A DNA stretch of 64,000 nucleotides from contig OU015490.1 of NCBI GenBank assembly GCA_907164885.2, positions 204,295,661 to 204,359,660 on the forward strand. The letters are read 5' to 3'. This document shows, in pieces, positions 54,351 through 64,000 of this stretch. Position 1 is the stretch's first letter; every line of letters begins with the position of its first letter. The notes below the pieces were generated by a model. The model was given only the letters and a program-made list of their open reading frames with translations, did no database searches and was not told where the DNA came from. The stretch is from Dolomedes plantarius (Eukaryota > Arthropoda > Arachnida > Araneae > Dolomedidae). A program made the position numbers and the translations under genes.

Positions 54351-55234
54351 AGTGTACCATTCCATTTTTATTTTACTTCAGCTATTTGTTTTTAAAATTA
54401 TGCCATTTTTCATACTATTATGTCTTTCAATTGTACATTTTAACATAAGAATTTGTGATTTTCGAGCCAGCTTCAACCTAATATTCAAATTACTAATTCT
54501 CATGTTCTCACTATCTGGAGTGTCTTGGAGTCGACGGCCGCTGCTCCAATCCATTTTAGATGGGGGGGGGTATTCTGTGATAATATTACTAACTACCTAT
54601 AATCGCCCACTCTGTACTTCATCTCTGCCATGGTAACCCGTCCTTCTTGTCTTGACGTAAACGCTTCGCCTTCCCACATACTAACTTCCTCCGCCAATTC
54701 TGGCAACCTCTCTTACCTAATGCTATTTTGGCGCTCTTTGCGGGAGACGCTGGACTGGCTCGAAGCGAGTAAGGTGTGTTGCATTACTGTTTAATAAATT
54801 AGTTTGTTCCTGAAGCTGATTTTATTATTTTCCGGCCACGATGTATGCTCTTATTTCATGAGATGTCCATCCGGACATTTCATATATATATGTATATAAA
54901 GATTTTTTTCCTGACATCTTGAATCCTTTTCTCAAATTCCTTTATCCAAACGGATAGAAAGAAAATTTTCCCTGTTCTCAGGATCGTGTTTACACAACAT
55001 ATCGAATACACTTAATTATTTGCCATAACTTGAGTTTGCCGAAATTTTATTTAAAACGCTATTATGGTTTTAAACGTATCACAGAAAAGTTGATTTTTAC
55101 CTTGAAGATGTATGTTTAACTCGCTTAAAGGAATTGTTAAATCCAACAAAAAATGCTAAATCTGTGAGCCGTACAAAGGAGCAAATTTTTCATCATGTTC
55201 TATAAGCAACTTGATTCCTCTCTCAAATGACTAA
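54351..55234. other. Non-coding stretch, possible solo LTR
   Basis: The section 54640-54840, with GTTTAATAAATTAG at about 54790, looks LTR-like, but no boundaries could be fixed. A G9 run is at 54562-54570. No gene. Confidence 0.35.
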
Positions 55235-55410
55235 GGATCTGTTCACATAGGAGTCCGTTGTGTAGCGTTAAGGGAAAGATGACGTTGAGACGAAAATAAA
55301 CCAATCATAGGCGTTAAAAATTTCATTGCTAATCGTTTGGAGGTTTGTCATTGGTTAAATATATTTCAATACTTTAACGCTCCGCAACGGACTCCTATGT
55401 GAACAGGCCC
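55235..55410. mobile_element. Palindromic PIF/Harbinger-like MITE, copy 1
   Basis: The arms are inverted repeats containing CACATAGGAGTCCGTTG, and the centre reads TTTCATTGCTAATCGTTTGGAG. Flanked by TAA on both sides (55232-55234 and 55411-55413). The end GGGCCTGTTC type with a 3-bp TNA/TAN duplication points to PIF/Harbinger. Confidence 0.8.
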
Positions 55411-55413
55411 TAA

Positions 55414-57147
55414 ATCTTTACTCCGACAGAGCCACTCTACTTTAAAAAAGTAAATATCCCCATAATCAGTAGCATAAGGAACTATTAGAATTGGCGATGA
55501 TTCAATTCCTTGGACCGTAGAAAATTCGCAACTTTGATGTCATTTTTAAGGCTTTAACGCATACATTTTTTTTATGTATGATGCAGTAAAATTTCATGAA
55601 GTTTCAACTGCAGGCGGAAATTATATCATCTTCAACTAACTTTATAAGTACAGCTTTTTACCAACATTCGCCGGGGCGTCATCAATCAATAGCTGTACCA
55701 CATATTTTGACAAAGGTTAATTAAAATCTCCTCAATGTAGGTGACACTGACATAAAAAACTGTATAGGTACCAGAGAGCAAGAGCTCCTTATCCTCAGTA
55801 TCAATGTCAGTATGTGACATAAGATTACCGTTCACAAGGTTACAAATAGTGTTGACATCGATTAAGAGAGGGAAAAAATAATTAGTTGATAAATGAACTA
55901 ATTAACTAGGACGAGTAGGAGTAATTGATGTGACATGGCTAACAGGCTAACTTAAATGGTAATAAAGGATTTTAACTATTTTGAGACAAAAACTATAAAA
56001 TAATTTGAAAAACTAGAAGACGGGAAATTTGGAATAAGATTAAGTTAAAAAACAAGTTAGTCGAAGAGGTCAAAAGGGCGGCAGGTCCGAAATCCGTAAG
56101 GCGCGAGTAGCGAATTCAAAGAGGAACAGGTTATCAATCCCCATCTCCAGCAATAATAATCAATGTAGGTTTTACTGATTCATGCGAATCCATAGATTTA
56201 GTTGTTCTTTCAATGGCACCAAAATTACTATTTCTTTGATACAGTTTAGTGACGTAGCTACAGATTCAGCGCCCTGGAGCAAGTAAAATCGGTGCGCCCA
56301 ATTATTTCTTGGTAGAGTTCTGGCGAAATTAGTTTTCTATCTACTCTTATTTCGATTTAAAACCTTACATAACAATTTATTTGAAATCCAAGTCATTCCA
56401 ACAATAAGAAATTCCATTTAATAAATATGAATATAATAATAAAAAAATTATAATTCTTTAAGTACGGAGTACCCACTGATATTTGCTACACTAGGGGCTT
56501 TGCCCCTAGCCTCGCTACGCTGGCTCCTCTGTTATGGCTAATAGCGAGATACATAGGGGGGATTCTCGGACAATGTAACAGCTTCCATACATTTACTATT
56601 GTCACCCTTAATGCGAAGAGCGTTTCATCACTGTTGAGTTATCAGCTTTAAAATCCAATTAAAAATCGAGAATTTAAGATATAGACTTGAAATGAGGTTC
56701 ATATGAATGAGAAAGCTTTCAGCTTCCAGATGATGTAAATATTTTCTTTGTAAGATAAAACTCGAGGAGCATCGATATTGCATCCACATACGGGACGATA
56801 TTTCTTGAAAAACTGCGTTTCATTTTTTGATGAAAATATTAGTCTGTTTTAAAATATTTTTAAACAAATGAGGTCTAGTTTGAAAGAAAAATGTCTGTAG
56901 TCATAGACTGTAAAAAGATCAAAATTCTACGATCATTTTTTGGCGAGTTATCGTAATCTGAAAATGAAAAGTCTTTTTTTTCCCACAAAACAAAATTTTT
57001 AAAAAACTTAAAGTCTGACGAAGATGAGATATGTCTTACTTTGTTCCCCACATTTTTCTGCATCTATTGGTATCGGTCTCGACCCCATACCCCCAGCGGT
57101 TTTGGAGGAGATAGCGTGACAAGCTTTTGACAGCGGCGGCAGGGGCT
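55414..57147. other. Non-coding stretch
   Basis: No gene supported. AGTGACGTAGCTACAG at about 56247 and its rough inverse near 56520 hint at a hAT-like MITE, without a TSD. The 62-aa frame at 56875 is featureless. Confidence 0.4.
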
Positions 57148-57184
57148 GCTGCTGCTGCTGCAGCAGGAGTTACTTTTTTTTAGA

Positions 57185-57215
<31 letters not shown>
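57148..57215. repeat. (CTG)n and (AG)n microsatellites
   Basis: About five CTG units at 57149-57164 and a (GA)n run at 57187-57215. Confidence 0.85.
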
Positions 57216-57218
<3 letters not shown>

Positions 57219-57277
57219 TTATAAACTCTATTGACAAAATATATTTGAGCATGTTTAGTTTGCACATAAAAAAACCT

Positions 57278-57521
57278 TCAAAATTGTTGTTTTCTAGCTT
57301 TCTCGTTTGCAAGTCGGTCAGTCATTTTCTCCAGATCAAGTTGACTAGCTATTGTTCTTTCAATTGATATAGTGGCCAAAGGGCTAAGGCGGTGTTGTGC
57401 ATGTTGCTTCTTAAATATGTTTTGATTAATTTCAGCTTTGATAAACTTCGTTCTGATGTCGCTGTCTTCACCGGTAAAGTTAAAAAAATCATGCATGCTG
57501 CAGGCCCTGATTTTCCATTAG
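57278..57521 (-). pseudogene. hAT dimerisation-domain relic, cut by a MITE
   Basis: On the minus strand, LTLPVKTATSERSLSKLKLIKTYLRS is followed, after a frameshift, by ISIERTIASQLDLEKMTDRLANEKARK, the C-terminus of a ZMYM1/52 kDa-repressor-like hAT transposase. Upstream sequence is displaced by the MITE at 57522. Confidence 0.8.
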
Positions 57522-57708
57522 GGGCCTGTTCACATAGGAGTCCGTTGCGTTGCGTTAAGGGAAATATGACGTTCAGACGAAAATTAACCAATCATAGGCG
57601 TTCGAAATTTCATTGCTAATCGTTTGGAGGCCTATGATTGGTTTATTTTCGTCTCAACGTCATCTTTTTCCTTAACGCAAAGCAACGGACTCCTATGTGT
57701 ACAGGCCC
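57522..57708. mobile_element. Palindromic PIF/Harbinger-like MITE, copy 2
   Basis: Starts GGGCCTGTTCACATAGG and ends with its inverse, flanked by TAG on both sides (57519-57521 and 57709-57711). The arms pair over about 80 bases around the same centre as copy 1 (TTTCATTGCTAATCGTTTGGAG). Confidence 0.9.
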
Positions 57709-57827
57709 TAGGCCCAGTATGCCTGGGCCTAGGGGCCCCCTGAAAAATTTTTATTTTAAAAGAAAAAAATTCCCAATTTAAATTTTTAAAAAAAATTTTT
57801 GGCGTGGAAATTTGGCGATTTTCAATA

Positions 57828-58005
57828 TCCGTTGATACTTCTAACATAATTCGGGAATGGAACGTCGTAGCGGAATGAAAATAGTCTATAACCATAGCGC
57901 AAATTTAAGCAATAAGTTGACCAAGTTTCATCGCAATCGGATGAACGGTACGGTAGCGCACAAAATACGAACAAACAAACAAACATTCATTTTTATATAT
58001 AGAGA
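57828..58005 (-). mobile_element. Helitron 5' end fragment
   Basis: Nearly identical to the first 180 bases of the Helitron at 34951-36316 (same strand). The TC end is at about 58005 (TCTCTATATATAAAAATG on the minus strand). The remainder of the element is absent. Confidence 0.8.
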
Positions 58006-58677
58006 AAAAAAGAGGGATGCGAAAGCAAGCTTAAAATATGAAAAATTTCCTCAAACACAATAAGATCACCAATAAGATAAATTGAAAATAAATTCAACGT
58101 AAAGTACCGAACTTTTTACACAAAGTTTTAAATAATTTTTACCTAAAGTATCAACTTATGTATTTCTCTCAGATTTTCTTTTAGTAGGTGGTCAGTTTGA
58201 CGGTCGATTGTTTTCTAAAATAAAAACCATTGAGTAAATATATTCATAGCGTTTGCAGGTCGTAGTGAAAAAAAAAATCAAAATGATGACTAATGTCAAA
58301 ACATCGTCATTTTAAAAGTAGATAATTATCTAAAAGTGTAGTTGTTTTCTCTTTAGAGTGAGAAAACCGTTTTTTCTCGTAAAATTTAAAATATTAATTT
58401 TATTAAAATGGGTATTTCTCGCGGTTATGAATGTAACTTACAGGTTAACCATCACATCAGTCGTTCGTTTTCAAACGCATAGTTCTTTTTGCATTGTAAA
58501 GAGTAGAAAATTTTGTACGCTTTTAACTTATTTTGCAAGTTTCATACTTCCTAATTATGTGTAATGCGGAATGTTTACTTTTTAACTAGTCAAATGATTT
58601 ATTTTTCTTCACCGGCTAAGTACCGGAAACTTTGAGGTTTCTTATAGACAGCCCCCGTAATTGTATTCTGCTGCAAG
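58006..58677 (+). promoter_or_regulatory. Upstream region and 5' UTR of the Fmr1 homologue
   Basis: The stretch before the start codon has no transposon signature after 58005. ACCGGAAAC (ETS-type) is at about 58622 and CAAGATGGAG spans the start codon in a YY1-like context. There is no clear TATA box. The transcription start cannot be placed. Confidence 0.4.
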
Positions 58678-58728
58678 ATGGAGGACCTCGCTGTGGAAGT
58701 GTGCGGCGAGAATGGCGCTTATTATAAG
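58678..58728 (+). CDS. Fmr1: Fmr1/FXR family RNA-binding protein, coding exon 1
   Basis: FMRP-family proteins bind mRNA (KH and RGG domains) and regulate translation in the cytoplasm, notably in neurons. The 17 codons read MEDLAVEVCGENGAYYK. This closely matches the start of fly Fmr1 (MEDLLVEV...NGAYYK) and of vertebrate FMR1/FXR1 (MEELVVEVRGSNGAFYK), the first strand of the N-terminal Agenet/Tudor domain. As in vertebrates, the exon ends after the Lys codon in phase 0, here at AAG|GTTCGT. The start context CAAGATGG is good. Exon 2 was not found in the remaining 5.3 kb, so intron 1 exceeds the window. With only 17 residues FMR1 and FXR cannot be told apart, but arthropods usually have one gene. 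Confidence 0.85.
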
Positions 58729-61700
58729 GTTCGTTTAAGCACTGTTTTTATGCGATTCTTGACGTTTAAATAAATGATTTTAGCTGAAAGACATTGTGTT
58801 TTAAACTTCGCAGATGTAATAATGTTCTTACCTCGTCATGTCTTTAAGTCATGTTGCGGTTTTGCCGTTATGTACGCCTCGTGTATTGTTCCGTAAATGT
58901 CAGTTTTATCCGACAGGTTTAATCTAATGAATACACAGTGTTTTATTGTTATTTTTGAAAGACGATCATGTAGAAACTTAATTCATCGTGTAAATTTTAA
59001 TGATTCAGTTAGAAGTAATTTTCTTTTTGGAAACCGGCGTTTTTTTTCTCGAAACCGTGTGTGTAATTTTGAACGTGATAATTTAGTTTCGGATCAAAGT
59101 TTCGCTATTAAGGCGCTTCCACGGAAGTGTTTTATGATAAGAATAGAGATATCGTAGGTTAGAAATAAATCCCAGCTCTTTGAACCTAGTTATATTAATT
59201 TATTCCAACAAGTTTTTCAATCTGGCATGTAAATAAAAATTTCTCTTAAAACCATTCATTCTGTGCCCAGCACCAATGTTGTGTAAGAAAAGTGCTCTTT
59301 TCTTAAGTGTTTACCACAATTATACACAGTATTTATACATGATTTACAAATATGTATGAGCTCTTCATGAATCTTCATTTATTATTTTAAAGACTCGAGT
59401 ATGGTAGATTGTTTCAATTTTCTAGATTGTTACTTAGCATTGTTTTGGGAGATTTTTTTTTACTTTAAGACTTCGTGTTTTGTTCCATTTTATTGATTTA
59501 TTATGTTTGAGAACAGTCTGTATTTATCCCCTCCTGTATTTTAATGAATTAACAAGCACATAAAGGTGTGTATGTGTTTTTATCTTCTTAAAATTTAAAG
59601 AACATACTCTTAATAATTTTAATCTGGATTTAAAACATTTTATAAATGTTTTTAATACAAATATGCTGCTCGAGAACTTGATGCGACTAATAAGTTTATC
59701 AGTTCTTTTAAATTTTATAATTATCCAAATGAATATTTCTTTTGTGATTTAACTTCTGTAAGTTTTATGCTTCTGATCTTCATTTATTATTTTAAAGTGA
59801 TCTGATCTCTTAAATGCGTATTGAATTTTTTTTAAGGTTATAATAAACTTTTGTTTTTATTCTGTAGACTATGCTAATATGTCATATTTTCTTAAAAGCT
59901 TATTTTTGTCTTTTAATGAGGCATATTAAGTTAAATACTAAGTAGATTTTAATGGTCTGTCTGGTCTTTTTCTGCAGTGTACGGAGTTTGCCTTTTAAAA
60001 AACAATTCAAAATCTCACTACTTTTGTTATAAAAAGATATGAAATTACACTGATATGCTTTAGTGTTTATATTAAATTTTTTTAAAAGAGAATCACAATT
60101 TTATTGCGGGTTGGTCCATGAGAACCTTTTTTTTATCCTTTCCCAATCATTTTTTTTTCTCGCCACATGTGTACTGTCTTGTTGACTATGTCTATGTCTT
60201 GTTGATAAATTTACTCATTTATCTTCAAAATGTATGTATAGAAATGAGATTGTTAATTAATATGTCACTGAAATTTCTGTCACAAGTCGTGAGTCGTAGA
60301 CAACAGACAATTTTGCAGATGTAACTAATATTTCGGGTATTCTATAGATGCTCGAGACTTCAGTCGTAATTTAGGATAGCAGACAAAAATATGAAAACCA
60401 GTATTAATAAAATCGGGTGACAGAAAATTTAAAAAATACAGAATATGCACTGTCATCTTAACCTATGGGGTAAAAAAATTGCTCTTACTGCATTGATAAA
60501 TTTCTGTAAGTGCAATATTAAATTTTTGCTAGTTAATGTGCTTATTTTTGTGTGTCTGGCTTAAAACAGTAAAATAAAGTAAAAGAAAAAAAGAAAGAGT
60601 TGTGGAATAAACTATAGAAAACTTGATTTGAGATTTTATATATGTTTGAGATTTTTATATGTTTATGATTAAATTCATTATTTTCCTTCCTTTGTTAAAC
60701 ATAACCGAGGCACACTGTGACGGAAACTACTTGTGATGGAAATTTTGGCAAACTTAAAGTCTGGAATGGAAATCTGTCAAGTTGATAATAGTAGCTCTTT
60801 AGTGATAATAATTCTGATAACTTTGGTTTCTGACTGCATGAAACCAAAGTGTTTCCCTTGTAAATGCTGCATGACCATATATTCCTAGGACAGAAGAAAA
60901 TAAATAAGGTTGTAACTCATACAAGCCACATCATATCTACTTGATAAATGACAGTAATTCTTGTAATATAGTCACATAGGCACAAATGTTACATGTACAC
61001 ATTTAGTATTTTAATTTGTAACTAAGGGGGTAAAACAATGTTAGTACCTTATTTTGAAGAAACTTGTAAAATTCTAAAATCTAAAGAAATTTTTGTAATG
61101 TAGTTTAAGGAGTATAAGATACTGAGTTAATATTAAGTGAAGTTAGATGTATGGCATTAAAGTTATATTCTCATTATTTTAAACCCCCAGTAGTTAAATC
61201 ATAGTTCCCAGATTGTTAATATAAGGAGTACTTGGTTCTAATAAATGTATAAATACAGTGTGATCTAAAAAAAAAAAAAATATATTGTAAACCTGAGATA
61301 TAAAAATTTATATTAATTAGAGCTATGTAGCTTCCCATCCTCAACTGCAAAGGTTGATTTTTCAACAAATTCCTTTAACGGCATGAGACTTTCTTGAATA
61401 CAAAGTGATCTTACAAGTGCTTTTTCAAATATGTTTTATCTTCAGTTTAGATCTACAGTGATCACTTAAGTTTTCCGTGTTTATCAGTTATTTCTTTCTA
61501 TGGATTACATTGTTTAATACAGAATTTTTAAAACATTATGCTAATTGCTGTCAAGTTTTCTTGTTTACTTAAGCATAAGTAAATAGTTTTGGTGAGATCA
61601 AAACAACTAAAATATAAAAATCTTTATGCTGTGAGTCTAAGTAAGATTTGTTTTGGGATGTGAGTAATATTTGTGCAAAATTGTAAGTTGCAGTCTTCAA

Positions 61701-62099
61701 TATCTAAAAATGTTTATGGTTGTAAGAACTGCAGTCCATACATTGCATTGAGTACATCTACTATCATAAGATAAATATAGAGATAAAGTTTTCATAAAGT
61801 TTTTGGGTACTTATTAAAGCTGAAACCTTGTGGCTTTTTGTACCTGGCACAATATCAGCTCGGCAATGCCTAATTTCACTGTGGCAATCTAATTTCTAAC
61901 TGTAAGTTGCAAACAATATTTTGAGCAGCAGTATGTTAAAAAATACAGATATCTGGTAAATGTATGGCATAATAAAAAAAAATATTGGCAGACAATGAAC
62001 AAAATTTCAATTATAAATAATTTTAGATCTAATTTAAAATTTCAATTCAAAACAAATGTATTAAAAGAAACATAAATCTTTAGAACCATAAGTATTAGG
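58729..62099 (+). other. Fmr1: Start of Fmr1 intron 1
   Basis: Starts with the donor GTTCGT, a weaker variant of GTRAGT. AT-rich with no coding features and few recognisable repeats, in contrast to the rest of the window. The lower transposon density fits a constrained first intron. The listed short frames in it are not supported. Confidence 0.6.
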
Positions 62100-62690
62100 A
62101 TGCTTAAATTTTGCATGGTGGTTGCTCCTATGCCCTAGGTGGTTGCCAAGAAATCTTTTTAATAAATTGAAATTTTAAGGGGTTATTAGGGGCTTAATCC
62201 TCCCCCCCCTCAAAACACACATACACACACTCTGTATCTCTGGAATCATGAGGTCTAGGAAGCTAAAATTTTGTAGGGTGGTTCCTCTTGGGCCCTAGGG
62301 TCAAACTATGATATCTTTTTAAAAATATAAATTTTAGGGAGTTAAAACGAGCTTAACTTCTCTTTCCTCCAACAATAAACACTATATTTCTGGAATCAGT
62401 GTTTATTGCTGTAACCTAGGAGGCTGAAATTTTAAATGGGGATTCCTCTTGAACCCTAGATGCTCACTAAGAAATCATTTAAAAAAAAATTCAATCTCTA
62501 AGGATGTTAAAAGAGACTTAATCCCCCAAAATAAAATACTAACTGACTGATCACTGTTTCTTTGGCTAAAATTTTGTATAGTTGTTCTGCTTAGGCCCTA
62601 GATGTTCATTAAGAAAGCTTCTTAAAAATTAAAGCTTAAGGGGGTTTAAAGTGGCTGAACTTTTTCCGTACTGAACTTCTATTCAAGTGA
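62100..62690. repeat. Degenerate minisatellite of ~130-bp units
   Basis: Four to five diverged units share the order: CTAGGAAGCTGAAATTTTG, then GGTTCCTCTTGGGCCCTAGG, then AAGAAATCTTTTTAAA, then GGGGTTA...ACTTAATCCCCC. A C8 run is included. Related words occur at about 398-560 and 63590-63830. Confidence 0.7.
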
Positions 62691-62715
62691 ATAAGCAAAG
62701 AAATCTTTCTATATA

Positions 62716-63545
62716 TATGGCAACTGGCTCTTGAAAGAATTAATAGTATTCCAGGCGACGCTGTTCGGGTGCATACGGATTGTAGTAGGAATGATAAAGA
62801 TTGTACTGGCAGTGGAATTTACGTTAAATCACAAAATCAAGAGGTAAAGATTCAAAAGAGGAATCCTGATTTCTGCTCTGTTTTTCATAGTGAACTAATA
62901 GCCATAAACAAAGGCCTTGATTTGATATCATCACTCACTCAAAGAAATAATATCTGGATCCTGTCAGATAGCAGATGCATTTTGCCAGTTGGCATAGAGT
63001 AAAGGATAATATAGCAGTGACTATTATTTTAAAGCTGAAACGTCTATCCATGTCTCATCAGATCCACCCTCAGTGGATTCCTTCTCATGTTGGCATTGAG
63101 GGCAATGAAATCGCAGACTCCCTGGCGAAAGCGGGGGCTTGTGAAGCTTTGGTGCCTTTTGCACCTCTCACCTATATGGAGCTTTTTTTCCAGAACTAAA
63201 TGCCAAAATAAAACCACTTGGCTCGTGGCTCGTTCCATGGGCACATCACTGGTACAAAGTAATTGACTGGGTGGCTCTCTGGCACTTAGTTGTAACAGCA
63301 GGATCAAACCATTCTTACTCGCTTTTTCAGTGGGCATCTTAGATCTTTGACATATTCGGAGGGTTCTAAGTGTTTTGAAGTCTGCTTTAAGTGTTCTACT
63401 GAGCGGGCTTTCCCTGAACATATCCTTGCTTGCCTGGGGCTCTCCATGCAGGATCTAGTTGCCAATCCATTGATGGTTCTGAATTTCCTTAGGGTATACA
63501 ATGACAAGGACTAAATATAGCTCTTCTAGTCTTAAGGGATGTGCA
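62716..63545 (+). pseudogene. jockey-like LINE fragment: RNase H and C-terminus
   Basis: The first frame (62730-62999) has the RNase H start VHTDCSRNDKDCTGSGIYV (normally YTDGS), SVFHSELIAINKGL and WILSDSRCI. A shift at about 62985 leads to HQIHPQWIPSHVGIEGNEIADSLAKAGA, the last RNase H motif. Decayed C-terminal sequence extends to about 63510, ending near FLRVYNDKD, and CTTAAGGGATGTGCAACAACAACAG is its 3' tail. It inserted into or between the minisatellite units. The first RNase H Asp is kept although the usual Gly (DGS) is Cys. Confidence 0.8.
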
Positions 63546-63589
63546 ACAACAACAGAGTAGCTGAAACCCCCAAATTAAATTGCTGACTC

Positions 63590-63836
63590 ATGGATCTCTG
63601 AAACCATAAGCTTTAGGAAGCATGGGGGTTCGTATGGTTCATCTTGCATTCGTTCATCTTGCATGGGGGTTCCTGTAAGTCCCCAGGTGTCCACTATAAA
63701 AATTAATAAGAAATTCAAAATTAAAAGAAGTGTAAAGGGACTTAAACTCCTCCAAAAATAGCGACTGAGTGATCACTATATCTCTGTAAACAGAAGGCCT
63801 GGGAAGCTTAAATGTTGCCTTGTGGTTCCTCTAACG
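63590..63836. repeat. Continuation of the degenerate minisatellite
   Basis: Two further units (GAAACCATAAGCTTTAGGAAGC..., CTGTAAACAGAAGGCCTGGGAAGC...) and a short duplication of GTTCATCTTGCAT at about 63637-63660. Confidence 0.6.
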
Positions 63837-64000
63837 CAGTGGTTTTGTAAACTGCGGGTCACGGATAGTTTGAAGTAAATTTATATTTAATTTTTTAATT
63901 AAAAAGTATGCTTTAAATTATCTATAACATTCTTATAATTTTTTTATATTTCTTTATATGATACGATATTGTTTTATAAAAATATGAATTGTTATATAAG
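63837..64000 (+). mobile_element. hAT terminus (same family as 43397-49931), running off the window
   Basis: Starts CAGTGGTTTTGTAAACTGCGGGTC and continues GGATAGTTTGAAGTAAATTTA, matching the inverse of 49931 down to about 49780. The rest lies beyond the window. Confidence 0.75.

Noticed and set aside
55414..55850. Possible hAT coding remnant on the minus strand
   Set aside because: A few words resemble transposase sequence, but no frame stays open and no catalytic motif is clear.
58729..64000. Fmr1 exon 2
   Set aside because: No stretch resembling the continuation of the Agenet domain with flanking splice sites was found, so exon 2 must lie beyond the window.

Overview
This is eukaryotic, AT-rich, repeat-dominated DNA, most likely from an arachnid and probably a spider. 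The one host exon I recognise, exon 1 of an Fmr1/FXR homologue at 58678-58728, is arthropod-like. The mobile elements (BED-type hAT, ZMYM1-like hAT, Tc1 and SETMAR-type mariner, pogo with a C-terminal zinc finger, jockey-like LINEs, a Gypsy element with a CCHC gag) are the mix I associate with arachnid genomes. The placement is an inference. Nothing looks bacterial: there are no operons, ribosome binding sites or CRISPR arrays.

Layout. 1-7200: a pogo-type MITE end, a Helitron-type 5' end, a truncated Tc1 fused to a ZMYM1-like hAT relic, a hAT MITE with a perfect 8-bp target duplication (TSD), a tRNA-derived SINE, a hAT dimerisation-domain relic, a TTAA-flanked MITE and an inverted-repeat element. 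7440-10870: a spliced three-exon THAP-domain gene followed by a 302-bp tandem array. 11470-13110: CTCF-like motif, hAT end and piggyBac relic. 13164-17023: a long-TIR mariner-type element split by an almost intact hAT element with a perfect 8-bp TSD. 17647-19811: MITEs and two TG...CA LTR-like units in opposite orientation around a Tigger-type MITE. 20567-24290: pogo transposase fragment and hAT relic. 24334-29998: a Gypsy element with both LTRs, each carrying a tRNA-like domain. 30035-36316: pogo C-terminus, LINE C-terminus, a GC-rich duplicated block and two minus-strand Helitron units, one with a relic of the Helitron protein N-terminus. 36330-42652: a Tc1 split by unidentified DNA, and a decayed conserved gene of unknown function interrupted by a hAT MITE. 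43397-49931: a probable old hAT element that holds a Tc1, a mariner, a second Tc1, a SINE and a complete 602-bp non-autonomous Helitron. 50735-58005: LINE, Mutator and hAT relics and a pair of palindromic 3-bp-TSD MITEs. 58006-64000: Fmr1 promoter, exon 1 and the start of intron 1, which contains a LINE RNase H fragment and a degenerate minisatellite.

How it fits together: the window is mostly a stratified record of transposon insertions, ordered by nesting and TSDs. Only Fmr1 exon 1 and perhaps the THAP gene look like working genes. The items I would follow up first are the tRNA-like fold inside both Gypsy LTRs, which differ at a paired position in a way that keeps the pair; the repeated junction TTATTTACTAGATA around the GC-rich block; the nearly intact hAT whose only frame breaks are in homopolymers; and the uncharacterised decayed gene at 39.5-41.3 kb.
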